From Kudoa neothunni (Eukaryota; Cnidaria), in contig OZ199840.1 in NCBI GenBank assembly GCA_964304625.1, forward strand, positions 3,658,001 through 3,722,000: a stretch of DNA of 64,000 nt. Direction: 5' to 3'. Position numbers and translations under genes: made by a program. Below, in pieces: positions 27,254-38,970 of the stretch. The notes under the pieces are model-generated. The model was not told where the DNA came from. It worked only from the letters and a program-made list of their open reading frames with translations, and did no database searches. Position 1 is the stretch's first letter, and the number at the start of each line of letters is the position of its first letter.

Positions 27254-28488
27254 CAGTAAGGTCTCGATATTGCGCACTAAATTCGGACTTGAGTTTTCAC
27301 TGCTCAATAGCTAAGTTTCGTACGTGCGCAACCGGGGTACATTTTTTATTTTGTAACACATAAATGATAAGACCTTGTTTTTGTTATTAAATTAAATATG
27401 TTAAAGGCGTCTATCTAATAATGTACGAACTTTTCACCTTTCGCCAACTTTTGATCTAAAGTTTTTAACATATCACGAAGATAGTTGATAACATCCATCC
27501 CATCCATTTTTTTGATCGTTAATATGTATTGAAAGAAAATTCATAAATTTCTTTAAAACAGGCAGTCTATTTAAATTTACCAATGAGATTATGTGGAAAT
27601 TTTATCTCTATAATTTATGCACTATAATTTTATTACAGGTTTTTTGATTGTTCCATTTTTTTCTATTAATTCAACTCTTTCTTTATATCATATGTTCCTT
27701 AAGTGCATTGATCATAGGAAAGAGCGGTCTCATCGAGATTTAATATATTTTCTATTTCGTATCCACGTTTTACCCAATAAAATTTGATTACCCCATCATT
27801 AACAATATTATCATAAACTCTCCATCTTCTCTGCGAAGAGTGAATTTTTAAACAACAGAAAATCTTAAAATATTTAAGGAAACCTTCTGTTTCATTTAAA
27901 TCAGTGATTCAATATCATCAACAAAAAGTTTTGCCCTCTCGGTGATAAAAACTCTAGAATATTTGTCTTTTTTGGTGTTCTGATACAATCACGTCATATA
28001 ATGCAATTTGAAGTTGGGTGTGGTTTTTATTTATAATCCCTTTACTGAAAGAAACAACATTGGAGTCAATTATATCAGATTTATTAGATAAAATTCTATT
28101 CAGAGAAGAATAACTAATTTTAATTTGATTAAAACTCGCAATAACAGAATTCATGATATTCATTCTACAGTGCTATAGAGTAATTTGTTGGCAGTTTAGG
28201 TTGAGGTAATTGAATCATAATATTGGGTAGTTCCAATTTTATACCAAAATTTCTTTCTTCTTTCATAATACCGAACGTTCCAATGTGTAATTTAGTGGAT
28301 TAATCGAATTAAAATTTGAGGACCCTGAATTTTTAAAAAAATGCGCTTTTAAATTTTATTTCATATTTTTGGGTATAACTCTAGAGTAGAAGACTATATA
28401 CATCGAAAAGGTTACAATCTTAGTTACAGAAATTTGAGAAAAATGTCGACTACCCTATGTCGAACCTTGAAATATCGAGACCTTACTG
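27254..28488 (-). mobile_element. Tigger/pogo-like Tc1-mariner element, degraded (left arm copy)
   Basis: The inverted ends are CAGTAAGGTCTCGATATT at the left and AATATCGAGACCTTACTG at the right, with TA beside the inner end. Minus-strand remnants include a CENP-B-like block (QLQIALYDVIVSEHQKRQIF, ending at about 27957) and a DDE-domain-like LNLDETALSYDQ (about 27700-27745), comparable to the NxDETGLF motif of Tigger transposases. The frame carries several stops. A copy lies in the other arm at 45853-47099. Confidence 0.75.
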
Positions 28489-29489
28489 TATTAGTTTTTG
28501 CTATTTTTATAGTCTGTTAAAAATTATCTTAATTTTATGTTCACCAATCACATTTGATATAAGTACGAAACTTTATTCTTTTTGTTAAATCGTTTGTAAG
28601 GTCTAATTGAAAGTATTGGTGTATATTTTTAGTAGTTTAAAAGATTTAAATACAGAATATTACTAACCCTTGGCGAACTGGATAATTTGCGCTAGGTTGT
28701 TAATAGAACGCAAAATTTTACATAATAATCTCATCACAACTAAAAATATGAATTTTACGTCACTACACTTTATATCTGCCTAAGGAGTTTCATTAAAAAT
28801 TAAGAATTATTAAATTTTTCTAACAATAAAATTGGATTATATCATAATAATAAACCGTTTTCATTCTGATTTATTGTTAGATCATATTAAAGTTAAAAAC
28901 CTACACAATGATGTTAATATAAGGAAGATAGCCAACTAAAATAAAAATTAAGATTTAGCTAACGGTAAAAATTACCTGGTTAAATATACTTTCATATCTA
29001 AACTAAAAACTACCATTTTACTCAAATTGCTATAACATTCCTACTTTTAATCTATGTGCCTAACTAAACATCATCCTCTTCTATCGAAAAAATATCATAC
29101 TTAGACATAATTAGAAAAATTCATATAAAACTTAATATTCTTGATAGGAATATAGTTTTAAGGTTCTTATTCCCTAGAAAATAACTAGTTATTTAATTAT
29201 TGCTTTATTTTGTTCAGAGATATCCATTTTACAAATATACAACGAAATTTCAACATGTTGTTAATTTTATGGTTACCATTATATAATGCTGATACTATGC
29301 ATATTAGTCGGTTAATATGGTAGAGAGTACGAAGAAATTCCAAAATTTGCAACAACGTTGATCTCTTAGAAATTTACGCAACTCCAATAAATATAATGAT
29401 TCATATAATAGAATCACCAACAATACTAACTAGCTAACATAATACGAACTCTAATTTGGTGAAACGCTAATACTCCTAGGTTATGTTTT
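28489..29489. other. Intergenic DNA inside left arm, 3' of gene A
   Basis: AT-rich, no open frames with motifs. It is almost the mirror image of 44846-45852, so its conservation between arms is due to duplication or conversion and does not indicate coding. Confidence 0.5.
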
Positions 29490-32400
29490 CTATTGTTCTC
29501 CCAATGAAGCACAAATGGGGTAAATTTTCCCCATAAACATTGTGTCCACACAAAACTTAAGATTTGAATTGTTGGAGCCACCTTTAAATATAGTTAAATA
29601 AAAATATTACTCTTATACAAATAATCATTACCATCAGTTGGGTTGGTTGGATTGTTAGGATTGGTAGGATTCGTTGGTCTACATAAGTAAGTAAGTAAGT
29701 AATAAACAAACAAATTGTCATAAAAGGAAGTTACGGTGGATTCCCTCCTTGTGGAACAGCGATGCATCTGCCAGGTTGGACGCACACCTTTCATTATTAA
29801 TATTATAGTTGATAGATGGATATTTTTGATATTTTACTTGTCCACGCTGACACCTATTTTGGCAAGCGTCTTTTATTTGACTTTTATCCACACATGTGTT
29901 TTTGTAGCATACCTAAGTTAATCAGTCTCATCTCCAACATAAAAATCAATGTCCATGATTACTTTATTGTCATGACAAAGTGCTCCCTCAGGTTTCACTC
30001 TCAATTTATCATCCATCGGACCCTCGGGATAGCTTTTATTATTTTATTACATTGTCTCAGAAAAATTAAAAATTTGAGATTACTGGCATTCAGAATTTTC
30101 CAAGCCAGGCGACCTCATCTCAAAGCTATGCTTTTTCTCGGTGGAATAAAACGTTCCGCTGCAGACAGCTAAACCACAGTTTTGTTTGTATGCACTATTT
30201 TCAACTTAAGACGTCTTAAACGAGATGTAGTTACAGTTTGCAAAACAAATAATCGGTATCTTCCCCGAACGATTTCAGCGCCCTGCAGTTACGTTCTTTG
30301 AACGTGACATGTTTGTCGCATAACTCAGAATTGACAAGTTCTTGAGCTAAATTTTATTGTTAAATTATTTAATTTACGATTAAAATTACATTTTGGGAAT
30401 GGAATCTTGCAGATATAATCTCTTGATGGGCAAATGCCGTTAAAACAAAATGCCTACAGAATCGTTTAATAATCGAATAATCTACTATTAGAATATTTAC
30501 GCCATCTTTACAAGGTGAGCCATCTGCTAGTTTCAAATCAGGAGCCACGCACTTGTCAAAAAGTCAAAACTTTGCATACATCTTCACATAAATTAAAGTT
30601 TACTCGAGGACTTTGACCATCGCAATACTCCGGAATGTCACATTTGTCTTTGGCTGGACGACAAACAGATCTTGACGTCAATATCTGAAATTTCAAAAGT
30701 AGGAAAATTTAACATATAATTTGATATTTTACTTTTCCGTTTCTACAGCACTCACCATGTGAGCATGGTCTACCGGTATCCCCAAAATTGTCATTACTAC
30801 CATTATTATTATTATTATTATTATTGTTGTTATTATTATTATTGTTGTTATTATTATTGTTGTTATTATTATTGTTGTTATTATTGTTGTTGTTATTATT
30901 GTTGTTGTTATTATTATTATTATTGGAACCATCGGAGCCTCTGCAGTTGACACAATTAGAACCATTTCCTCCAACTTCGCACATCTAATTGGTGGTTTCA
31001 ACCAAAGAGAGATGCAATAATTACCTCTTTCAAGCCACAATCGCAAGTCTCGCCGGGTTCTACAACTCCGTTTCCGCAGACGTTCGAACTAAACTAAATA
31101 ACTGTGCTATTTCTGATTATAATAACGTGCTTCCCTACAAATTTTGCACTCACACCCTCACTAAGAGAAGTCAACGCTAATTTCCCGCGTAACGTTGATT
31201 TTTAATACAAGCAGTAGAGAGTAATGTTTACGGAAAATTTGGCATAGCTTTATAAATTTCCTAAATTTTATTATCTTTTATTAATTTAAATTAGTTTGAT
31301 TGTCTCTATCTGTCATAGGAGGTTATTATAAAATTTATAAATCCGTATTTCGCTGTCTCATGACGAACCAAGCGAGTTATTTTTATTTAATAGTGTTATT
31401 TTTGAATAAAATTGTTAATAATTATACATTTAAAATGTTTTTAATTTATTGTATAATATAACCTAAATTATTTAATGTTATAAAATTTAAACAAAAATAT
31501 TAAAATAAAATAGATGAATTGTCGTCTTATTTAATACAGTGGGTAACCGATTTTACGTAATCTCTACGGGGTTGGCAAAAAAGTACGTAAAGTCCACAAC
31601 GACGGATTTACACGTACCAAGCGGGCGCACGCGCACTCAAAAAAAGATTTTTATTTGTTAAAACTATATCACGGACTTTAAAATTACGTAAATAAATTGA
31701 GTAAACTTTATTTATTTATATTTATAAGTACACAATAATAGTGAATTCCAAATTTATTTTCTAAAACATGGATAAAATTCTGTTATTTTCAATTTTCTAA
31801 TTTTCCTTCAATGACATTTCATAAAACTCTTCTTCAATTTAACACAATAGGTTGTATTTTCTACTACCACCGACTTTGGTATGCGTTTGAAATTTGCACA
31901 CAATCAATTTCTTATTTTTATGGAACTTTATAGGTGTTATTTTGACCCCCTCCTGTTCGATATCCTTCATAGTTGATTACACAACGCCCGTATTTTCAAT
32001 AATACAAACCATTTAATGTTTAATTATCTCCTACTCGAGTATTATTTCGTCAATTTCATCCTTTTTTTTATTTCATAAAAAGAATATAATGTGGAACTCT
32101 CGAATTGACGATTTGTAATTGTTTTTTAATTTATAGGAGAAAGAGTTCCAAAGAACCTCAATATTTCATAGTTTTCTTTAAATGTTCAACGCCTCTGGTT
32201 ATCAGTGATCATAGCTAGTGATTGCGTAAAATTCGCAAGTGGTATAGAAATCGGAATAAAAATGTATTTAAAATTAGTCACTACGGATTTTACGTACCTT
32301 GGCATTATTTGATATTAAATGAATATTTTCTATTTGTAAAATAAGGAATATTTATTACAATAAACTTTTGAATATAGACATTTAAGATGAGAATCACTAA

Positions 32401-34099
32401 GTCGTTTTTTTAGAGTGCGTAAAATCGATTGCCGACTGTATAAAAAATTAAATAAAAACGTTGAGATACCTAATTTCTGTTTCGAGAATAACACATCTAA
32501 AAGGATATATGTATATAATTATTTATTTAATTCTGAGACTATTTAGCTCTCTCGGTTGTTTAAAAAATAGTTCAAATCGCGACACTTTGTTAATTAACGA
32601 AATGCATAGAGGCTTCCGGTGTTTTAACGACGTATTATGATCGTCAATATTTAGGAATAGGACCTTAATAATTATTACAGTTCAAATGAAACCAATGGGT
32701 AATTTAATGGGGGCCAACGAATACAATGCGAAAACCTGTTTGATTTGATTTTATATTTATTTGAGCTGATTTTCGCGTCGATTGTAAGGAAGCACTGTTA
32801 TAATGCAAGCATTACAGATTCTTTTTGCGATTCAACTATGCATGATTTTGTTTTAGCTGCTTTAAGTACGATATCAATGGAGCAAGTGTGAAAAGTTGGT
32901 GGAAGTTTTTCTTCCCTTTAATTTATACTCAAGTATCCGATTGAGATAGCAACTAATACCATGTGAAGACGTATGGTAGCATAATACAAAGTTTGCTATG
33001 TGTGCATTGACATGCTGGGGTAATTCGTCCTATTGGATGAAAAATTATATTTTTGAGTGATGTAATAAAAATATCAAGTCAACTAACAAACATTTTTTTA
33101 CATTATTCCCATTTTATTCGATTAACAATGTCGATGAAAATTATCTCAATAACAGCTGAAAGAATTCGTACTTACCGACATGGGGCATACCCAAGTTATG
33201 CCCAAGTTCATGAACTACTGTTCTAGAAGCATGATTGACATTGAATTTTGATTTCACGCCAACCTGTAAAAAGTTTTTAACCCAGTGATGTGCTCAAATA
33301 AATAAATATTTACTTGAGAAACAGCTACACCATAACCGCAGACTGCACCTACTGTGCCCAAACCCAATATTGCCCCACTTTTAGAAGCAATTGGATCGAT
33401 CTCTCTGTAAAGTGAAAAAAAATGATTGGATGAACAGTTTATTATTTTGTATATAAACAGGAAGTTGATGTAAAAGATTATACATAAATAACGAAGACAT
33501 ATCTCCCCTTTGCTTATTTCTCATATTTAATTTGAGGAAGGAGTTGTATGCTTTATAAATTTCCGTTTTTGACACCTCGATTGGATCCTTACTCCAAATT
33601 TCCCATTTTCTTACTCTTATGACCAAATTGTGCCACATATAATTCTGGAATAAAAAAATAATTGGTATAACGAAGATGAATTTTAATACAATCTGAATAG
33701 CTTTAATAATATCTTCTAGGTATTTTTTAGGATCTTTACCTTTACTTTTAAGGGTTTCAGTCTATTTGAAATTTGGTCAACATTTTTCGTTATGTATTAA
33801 CAACAATTTTTGAGAACGAATATGAAAATTATTTTAAAATTACTAAATAACTTGAGCTAAAAAAATCCACATCTAGATTTAACTTATTCTTCGATCTTAA
33901 TAGTTTGCTTGGATTTTTATAGTCCTAACACAGGTTAGTTTTGAATGAATAAATGAATATGGTTACAAAAACGCCCTTTTTATGAGAATATTGATGACAA
34001 TTAACATGATCTAAAATATCTCTCAATTATCATTCCAACAATTCCAATAGTACCTTGAAACTGCAACAGAAAAAATATTATAATAATCTGAACCAACAT
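29490..34099 (-). CDS. Secreted ADAM-like metalloprotease A with Asn-rich disintegrin insert
   Basis: Twenty-one minus-strand exons: 34054-34099, 33967-34010, 33844-33924, 33690-33761, 33484-33644, 33314-33404, 33176-33263, 32960-33029, 32816-32915, 31025-31093, 30733-30984, 30604-30684, 30501-30551, 30390-30453, 30235-30346, 30084-30194, 29963-30032, 29838-29912, 29735-29787, 29632-29678, 29490-29581. They total 1830 nt (609 residues) with no stop. In order: signal peptide MLVQIIIIFFLLQFQ; pro-region of about 32 residues with one Cys (HVNCHQ); reprolysin domain; zinc site HELGHNLGMPH; Met-turn CIM; disintegrin start CGNGVVEPGETCDCG; about 41 consecutive Asn; CSHGECC; CRPAKDKCDIPEYC; Cys-rich domain (CFNGICPS, GALCHDNKVCYKNTCVD); a small CxxGxC unit; Pro-Thr-Asn tail. 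No transmembrane segment, so a secreted protease (family M12B) is inferred. The last three exons are less certain. Confidence 0.88.
30797..30930. repeat. AAT/AAC triplet repeat coding poly-Asn (gene A)
   Basis: A mix of AAT and AAC codons on the minus strand forms a run of about 41 Asn codons inside the disintegrin region of gene A. It marks the inner limit of the near-identical inverted arms. Confidence 0.9.
31537..32438. mobile_element. Tc1/mariner-type MITE in gene A intron
   Basis: Ends are CAGTGGGTAACCGATTTTAC and the complement of CAGTCGGCAATCGATTTTAC, with TA at 31535-31536 and 32439-32440. No open frame is seen. It sits in the 1.72 kb intron 31094-32815 of gene A; the matching intron of gene B is only 46 nt, so the insertion is specific to A. 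Confidence 0.8.
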
Positions 34100-34782
34100 C
34101 AACGACTATATCAGATGTTTTTTATTATGTTGAGTGAACACCCTAATTAAGATGAATATTATGTGTCGAATGAAATTCGTCGTGAATTTTTTCAGAGGTA
34201 ACATTTATTCGAAACCTAAACGGGCTCGAACTAGTTCAATTTTTATCTTTTAAAATTTTTATAATGGTAAATAAATGTACTTGGTGTAGTTAAACCGAAT
34301 CATTACAAACAATATACATATGTATGAGATTTTTTCAACAAGTATTCAGATTTTTTGTTTTCATTTTAATTAATACATAAATATAAACGGAATCTTTCTA
34401 CTGGCTATTTGTTTTTCCTTCTTCGGCGACTCTATAATCCATAATTTTGAAAATGACACCCAAAATCCATCTGCTGAAGGATTTTGTCAAATTTCCGTAA
34501 CATATGAATCATAAATTATTTCTGTATACCATAATATTTTTACCGACGGAGGCTTTTTTAAAACAACGAGCTAAATGACTAATATCCTTTCTATTTAGAG
34601 GAATCTATGTCAACAAGTGCACATGTATTCCTTTTTTGTTTATTAAGCATTTATGGAAGCATCTTTATATATAAGTATATCTTTTATAAACTTATTGTAT
34701 TATCAAATTAAAATCCCACGCATATTCATAAAGATAAATCTCCTTTAGTATTTCCACGTCATCGCTAATCAGATTATGTAAA
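34100..34782. other. 5' flank of metalloprotease gene A
   Basis: AT-rich, no coding seen. It lies between the start codon of A and a hAT element, and so must hold A's promoter unless that element contributes. Confidence 0.4.
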
Positions 34783-37480
34783 CAGGGTTGCCAGAATTGG
34801 TACGACTTTGACGCAAGTTGGTACGTTTAAAGTCAACGAGTTTCGAGATAAAATTATTATAGGTGAATGCCACATAATGAGATAAAGTGTTAGAAGACAT
34901 GAAGCAATGTATCCATTCATATTCCTCAAATAGCTCGAAACCTCAAAATGAATATAGTGGGTGGCGGGTAACACGTAATCCCTTTGGGACTCGATAAAAA
35001 GTGCGAATTAGCCGGCGATGATGAGTAATACGCACTTTGGAGCGCATGCGTACATCAACATTCAATTATTTTCTTATTATTATTGTAATAATTTACTTTA
35101 GAGAACATCTATTAATTTAACTTGTTTGCTGTACTCCATGTAAACATTATACAAATCTTTTTTTAAGTTTTAAGTGTACTTTTAGAAATAAATAGAACCA
35201 TTTTTTGTTTTAAATCCCTTTATACATTTGAGACGTTAATATTGTTTTTATGATTTAGATATTTATTAATTAACTTGTTCTAAATAGGATGTACTAATGT
35301 CTCTTAGATAACCGGAAAATATAGTTATTTTTTTCATCGTCTTTGTTTCGATATGTAATATTTTTAAAGTGATACTTTAATAATATTTTAAGTGGTTGAA
35401 AATTGTCCTGTTCAACCAACAAGATTTCTTGTTCTACTTCTGATATTTCCTGTAAAGAAAATTGCAATAAAACTGAATCATGATTTGTCTTAGTTAAATT
35501 TCAACCTCATTTTGAGTTTATAAATTTTTAGAGTTATTTTTAGGCGTACGTTCACCAACAAAATTTCGGATCTCTATAAAAGTTTAACCTACACAGATTA
35601 AACTATTCTTTAAAACTTTAAAAACAACAATAGCTAACATCATAGACAGTTTACATAATTGTCTTCACAATTTCATTACGTTTAAACATGATTTCCTTTG
35701 AGGAATAACTCTGAAATATTTGACCTTATTCAAGCAATCCGTTCGCATGTTTTTCGTCGGATTCATCGTTTGTTCAGTTTTTTAATATTTACAGTTCCAT
35801 TCTCATATAATTCCATAATTTTTAATTTCGTGGATAGGTTATTATTTATAATTAATATGAATATAAAAAATTATTTTTAATGGTGTGGCTTTAAGTTTTT
35901 GATATTAACTTCAAATAGTTTATTGCTTTGTATTTTTTATTTATTATAAGCATATTATGAAGATTTATATCAACCATACATACAAATCAAGTAATACCTG
36001 CAAACGATTTTAAAGTCAATTTCAGGAAAATGGTGCGTATTACCCAACAATGCGTTTAAATTACAATATTTTATTGATTGCTTGTATGGAAATTATTTTT
36101 CACGTGTAACAACAACTAAATTAAGTTTATAAACGTCAAACTAGGTAATATGTTCGACAAATAGTAAATTCTATATGAACAAGCAAAAGTAGGTATTATC
36201 TGTCACCCATTGTATTACGGATCACAATAATTATTCGCAATCGAGCATCAGATCATATTGTATCTCTGCTGCATACGATGGCTGTCTCTTGAGCAAGTTA
36301 TTCATGAAATATTCGAAGAATGAACGGTTCTCACAACGCTTCTTAAGGTTTGACCATCAGAAAACAGGGCTAAACTTGCACCTAAAATATTCTCACTTCT
36401 ATTTAAGCTCATAAATGAAATTTACTAAATTTTTTTTAATTTCTTCTCACCCCTAGCCACTAAATTCAAAGTTGAATCACCAGATGAGAGTTTAGATTTC
36501 ATAAACTAAGGAATTTCTTTTAAAATATTGTTAAAATGAAACTTAACGATTTTTGGAAGGGTCTGATCAAAAACGAACACCTTCTGGAGCTTAAATTTGA
36601 AATACCCTTCAAATTATATTCTTCCGGATAAGTTTTATTATAGTTTGAAAGTAGAATCAATTTAGAATGAAAATACTACTGGAACAAATACTCAAGATTT
36701 TGTTTACTTTCTTAACAAAACCCTAGATTTCCATTTATTCCTGACGAAGGAGGTATTTCAAAGATTTTAAACATTGCAAGATTTATGCCTGTACAATTAT
36801 ATGAAGCAATGTATCCAGCAAATGTCAATGAAGGAAAATCCCATTCCATTACACCTCTCTCAAAGAGATTTCCAAATATTATTGTTGAAGATATGTATTT
36901 AAATTTGGATAGTTAATAGATAGAACTTAGCCTGTAAAACAACGGTCATTTCATTTAAAATGATCCAAAAAATATTGGTATACGGCAACAAATGAAAGAA
37001 GCGGAGAAACATTTAAGTATCGATTACTGTCAAAATGAATCCTACTTTTATTTGCTTTTCCTCATTCGTCTGGATCCGCTGACAGATTATTTTCATTAGC
37101 GAATAAAAAAAAAGTTAAAAACAGATTTATATAGGAAGATGAAACAATAAATGCTCTACAATATATTAAATGCTTACCGACAGACGTCAGTCGCACGAGG
37201 TGGAATCCATCTGACCAATTAACTAAAATGATTGAAAAAATAGACCTATTTGATAAGGAGGAAAGTGATAATGAATTAATATTTTGATATATAAATAGAT
37301 CCTATCAATTATTTTTTCTCTTTCGATTATTTAATGTTGGTAGAATTATATTGTTCGTATTATTTTTAAAATATTGTATCTTTTTTAAATTTTAGTACGC
37401 TTTTAAACTTTTTGGTACATTTTGGTATGTTTCCATTACATTATTTGGTACGATTTACAAAATTCGTCTGGAAACCCCGT
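34783..37480 (+). mobile_element. hAT element with degraded transposase
   Basis: The left end is CAGGGTTGCCAGA; the right end is the complement of ACGGGGTTTCCAGA. Plus-strand remnants of a hAT transposase occur at about 36540-37289, ending in a dimerisation-domain-like SGSADRLFSLANKKK and ETINALQYIKCLP block before a TGA at 37287-37289. The frame is broken at several places. Another element (34955-36212) is inserted within it. It lies between the divergent genes A and B. Confidence 0.7.
34955..36212 (-). mobile_element. TA-flanked DNA element, unrecognised family, copy 2 (1.26 kb)
   Basis: In minus orientation it begins CAATGGGTGACAGATAATAC at 36212 and ends near 34955 with GTGGGTGGCGGGTAACACG reversed. 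TA flanks both sides (34953-34954, 36213-36214). It matches copy 1 (10448-11715), including GCATTGTTGGGTAATACGCA and the start of a shared degraded frame (ATGGAATTA followed by a similar reading). A later piece reads LQEISEVEQEILLVEQDNFQ, comparable to copy 1's ENGDFQLLKHYL region. It is nested in the hAT element. Confidence 0.65.
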
Positions 37481-38967
37481 ATTTGAGCAATTTCGGGGAT
37501 AATACTCATAAAATATGATTATGCGAATGAGTTTTGTTGTAGAAGTGAACTCAATTAAATCGGATTACTTCAACTTTTTTTTGTCTTATTAATTGAATTT
37601 TTTATAGTTATAAAAAGTCTAAAATAAATAAAAAATTGATACTTTTGTCTAAATCTGTTAATTTTTTATTAAAATATTTTTATTATTTGACATAGTACGA
37701 TTTTTAAAAATGAAACTTAAAGAATAATTTAAATCGAAAAGTTTGTAAAGTTAACAAACAATTTACAAGTACGCAGCGAAAATTCTACGTCCGATCTTCC
37801 CAAAATAAAACAAGGATTGCCATCTTCGTTTTATTAGACAACGAAATCCGCACCTCTTCTATATACCTTCCATATACGATAAGGCGTAGCTCAATAAAAC
37901 TATCTGGTGTATTTAGACCTACGCGTAATATACAAATAATTTCAATAATGAAGTAAAGATAAATTCATTATTTCGTTCCAATTTAATGTTAATATTTTAA
38001 AATGTCTCGATAAAATTTTCATTATTATATTATGTATTAATAATTAGGTTCATCTAAAAGTTAATTAAATAATACAAAAGTTTTATTCATTAATATTTTG
38101 AATTAAACGCATCTCGTAAGATGTTCCTGAATTATATCAAAAGGAAACATGACGATTGATTAAACTGAGTAAAATAACGATGCATTTATTAATTCTTTAC
38201 AAATAAAATATTTTAACGTTGATGATTTACCTAACAAATTTCTCAACAAAAATTTCAAATTGTGATCCAATCTCTCACCCTCAAATCATTGTACGCACAT
38301 CCAGTAAGGAAGCGCAGTTCTACGTATCAGTACAAATCATAATACTAACTTCAGAATCCTTGCATTTATATGTAGTTATCCACGTAAAGTAATCATAAAT
38401 CGGTAATTTAATCGAATGTATCAGCATTGAATGTGGAATATTAGAACCATAGAAAATTTAGATATCTACTAATAAGTTTTGTTGTAAACTGTTCAAAAGC
38501 TAAAAAGTGAGATTAAACTAAACAAGCTTCCATTAAATCTTCAGCATTTCCTGAAATTTTACCTTTTGAGCTCAAGGGATTGACATATAACCAATATATT
38601 GGCTGAAGGTGGACACATGTCTGGCCATTATACCGTGCATCAGGAGTTTTCGGGTTTTAAACCAGCCCTGACTAGATAGATATAAAATTTTAAAGCAGCA
38701 AAATAAAGTGTTAGTTAATACAATATTTATTTGACGTTCCACCGAAATCATTCAATCGGAATTCATTAGAATCTAACCGCAAATCTCATCCTTATTTCTA
38801 ACACTATTATTCCAGGTGTGGCTCATTGATTTCTTGTTATAAGCATTTATAATAATTATTAAAATTAAGCGGACTCAAAACGATTGGTTCGTTGCGTCTA
38901 ATTACACGGGTAAGCTCACATATCTTCTCTAAGGCGATCCCGGCGGTCCATTCGAAAATTTGAGTTG
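37481..38967. other. 5' flank of metalloprotease gene B
   Basis: AT-rich, without a supported gene. At 38601-38665 the sequence TTGGCTGAAGGTGG followed after about 40 nt by CGGGTTTTAAACC has the look of a decayed tRNA-type A/B-box pair, possibly a short SINE head. This is weak. Confidence 0.35.
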
Positions 38968-38970
38968 ATG

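Larger units (their letters stand above)
27254..30796 (-). repeat. Left arm of large inverted repeat
   Basis: This arm is the reverse complement of 43527-47099. It carries the 3' half of metalloprotease gene A (from the end of the Asn-coding exon), its 3' flank and a Tigger-like element. Several long frames are identical in both arms, for example the antisense 118-codon frame at 29816-30172 and 44146-44502. Homology stops at the triplet repeat on the inner side and at the terminus of the Tigger-like element on the outer side. The last 90 bp before the outer end are visibly more diverged. Identity was judged by eye. Confidence 0.9.

Noticed and set aside
29816-30172. 118-codon open frame on the plus strand, perfectly repeated at 44146-44502 (-)
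   Set aside because: It is antisense to exons 14-16 of the metalloprotease genes. The perfect conservation reflects the near-identical arms and not selection on this frame.
30797-30930. Regular triplet repeats as a possible CRISPR-like or tandem array
   Set aside because: They are simple AAT/AAC codon runs inside a coding exon, without spacers; the genome is eukaryotic.
33967-34099. Apparent frameshift in the first exon of gene A (and a similar one in B)
   Set aside because: A 43-nt GT-AG intron at 34011-34053 restores the frame. Introns of 38 and 42 nt at the same place in B and C give equal exon sizes and phases, so no disruption is needed.
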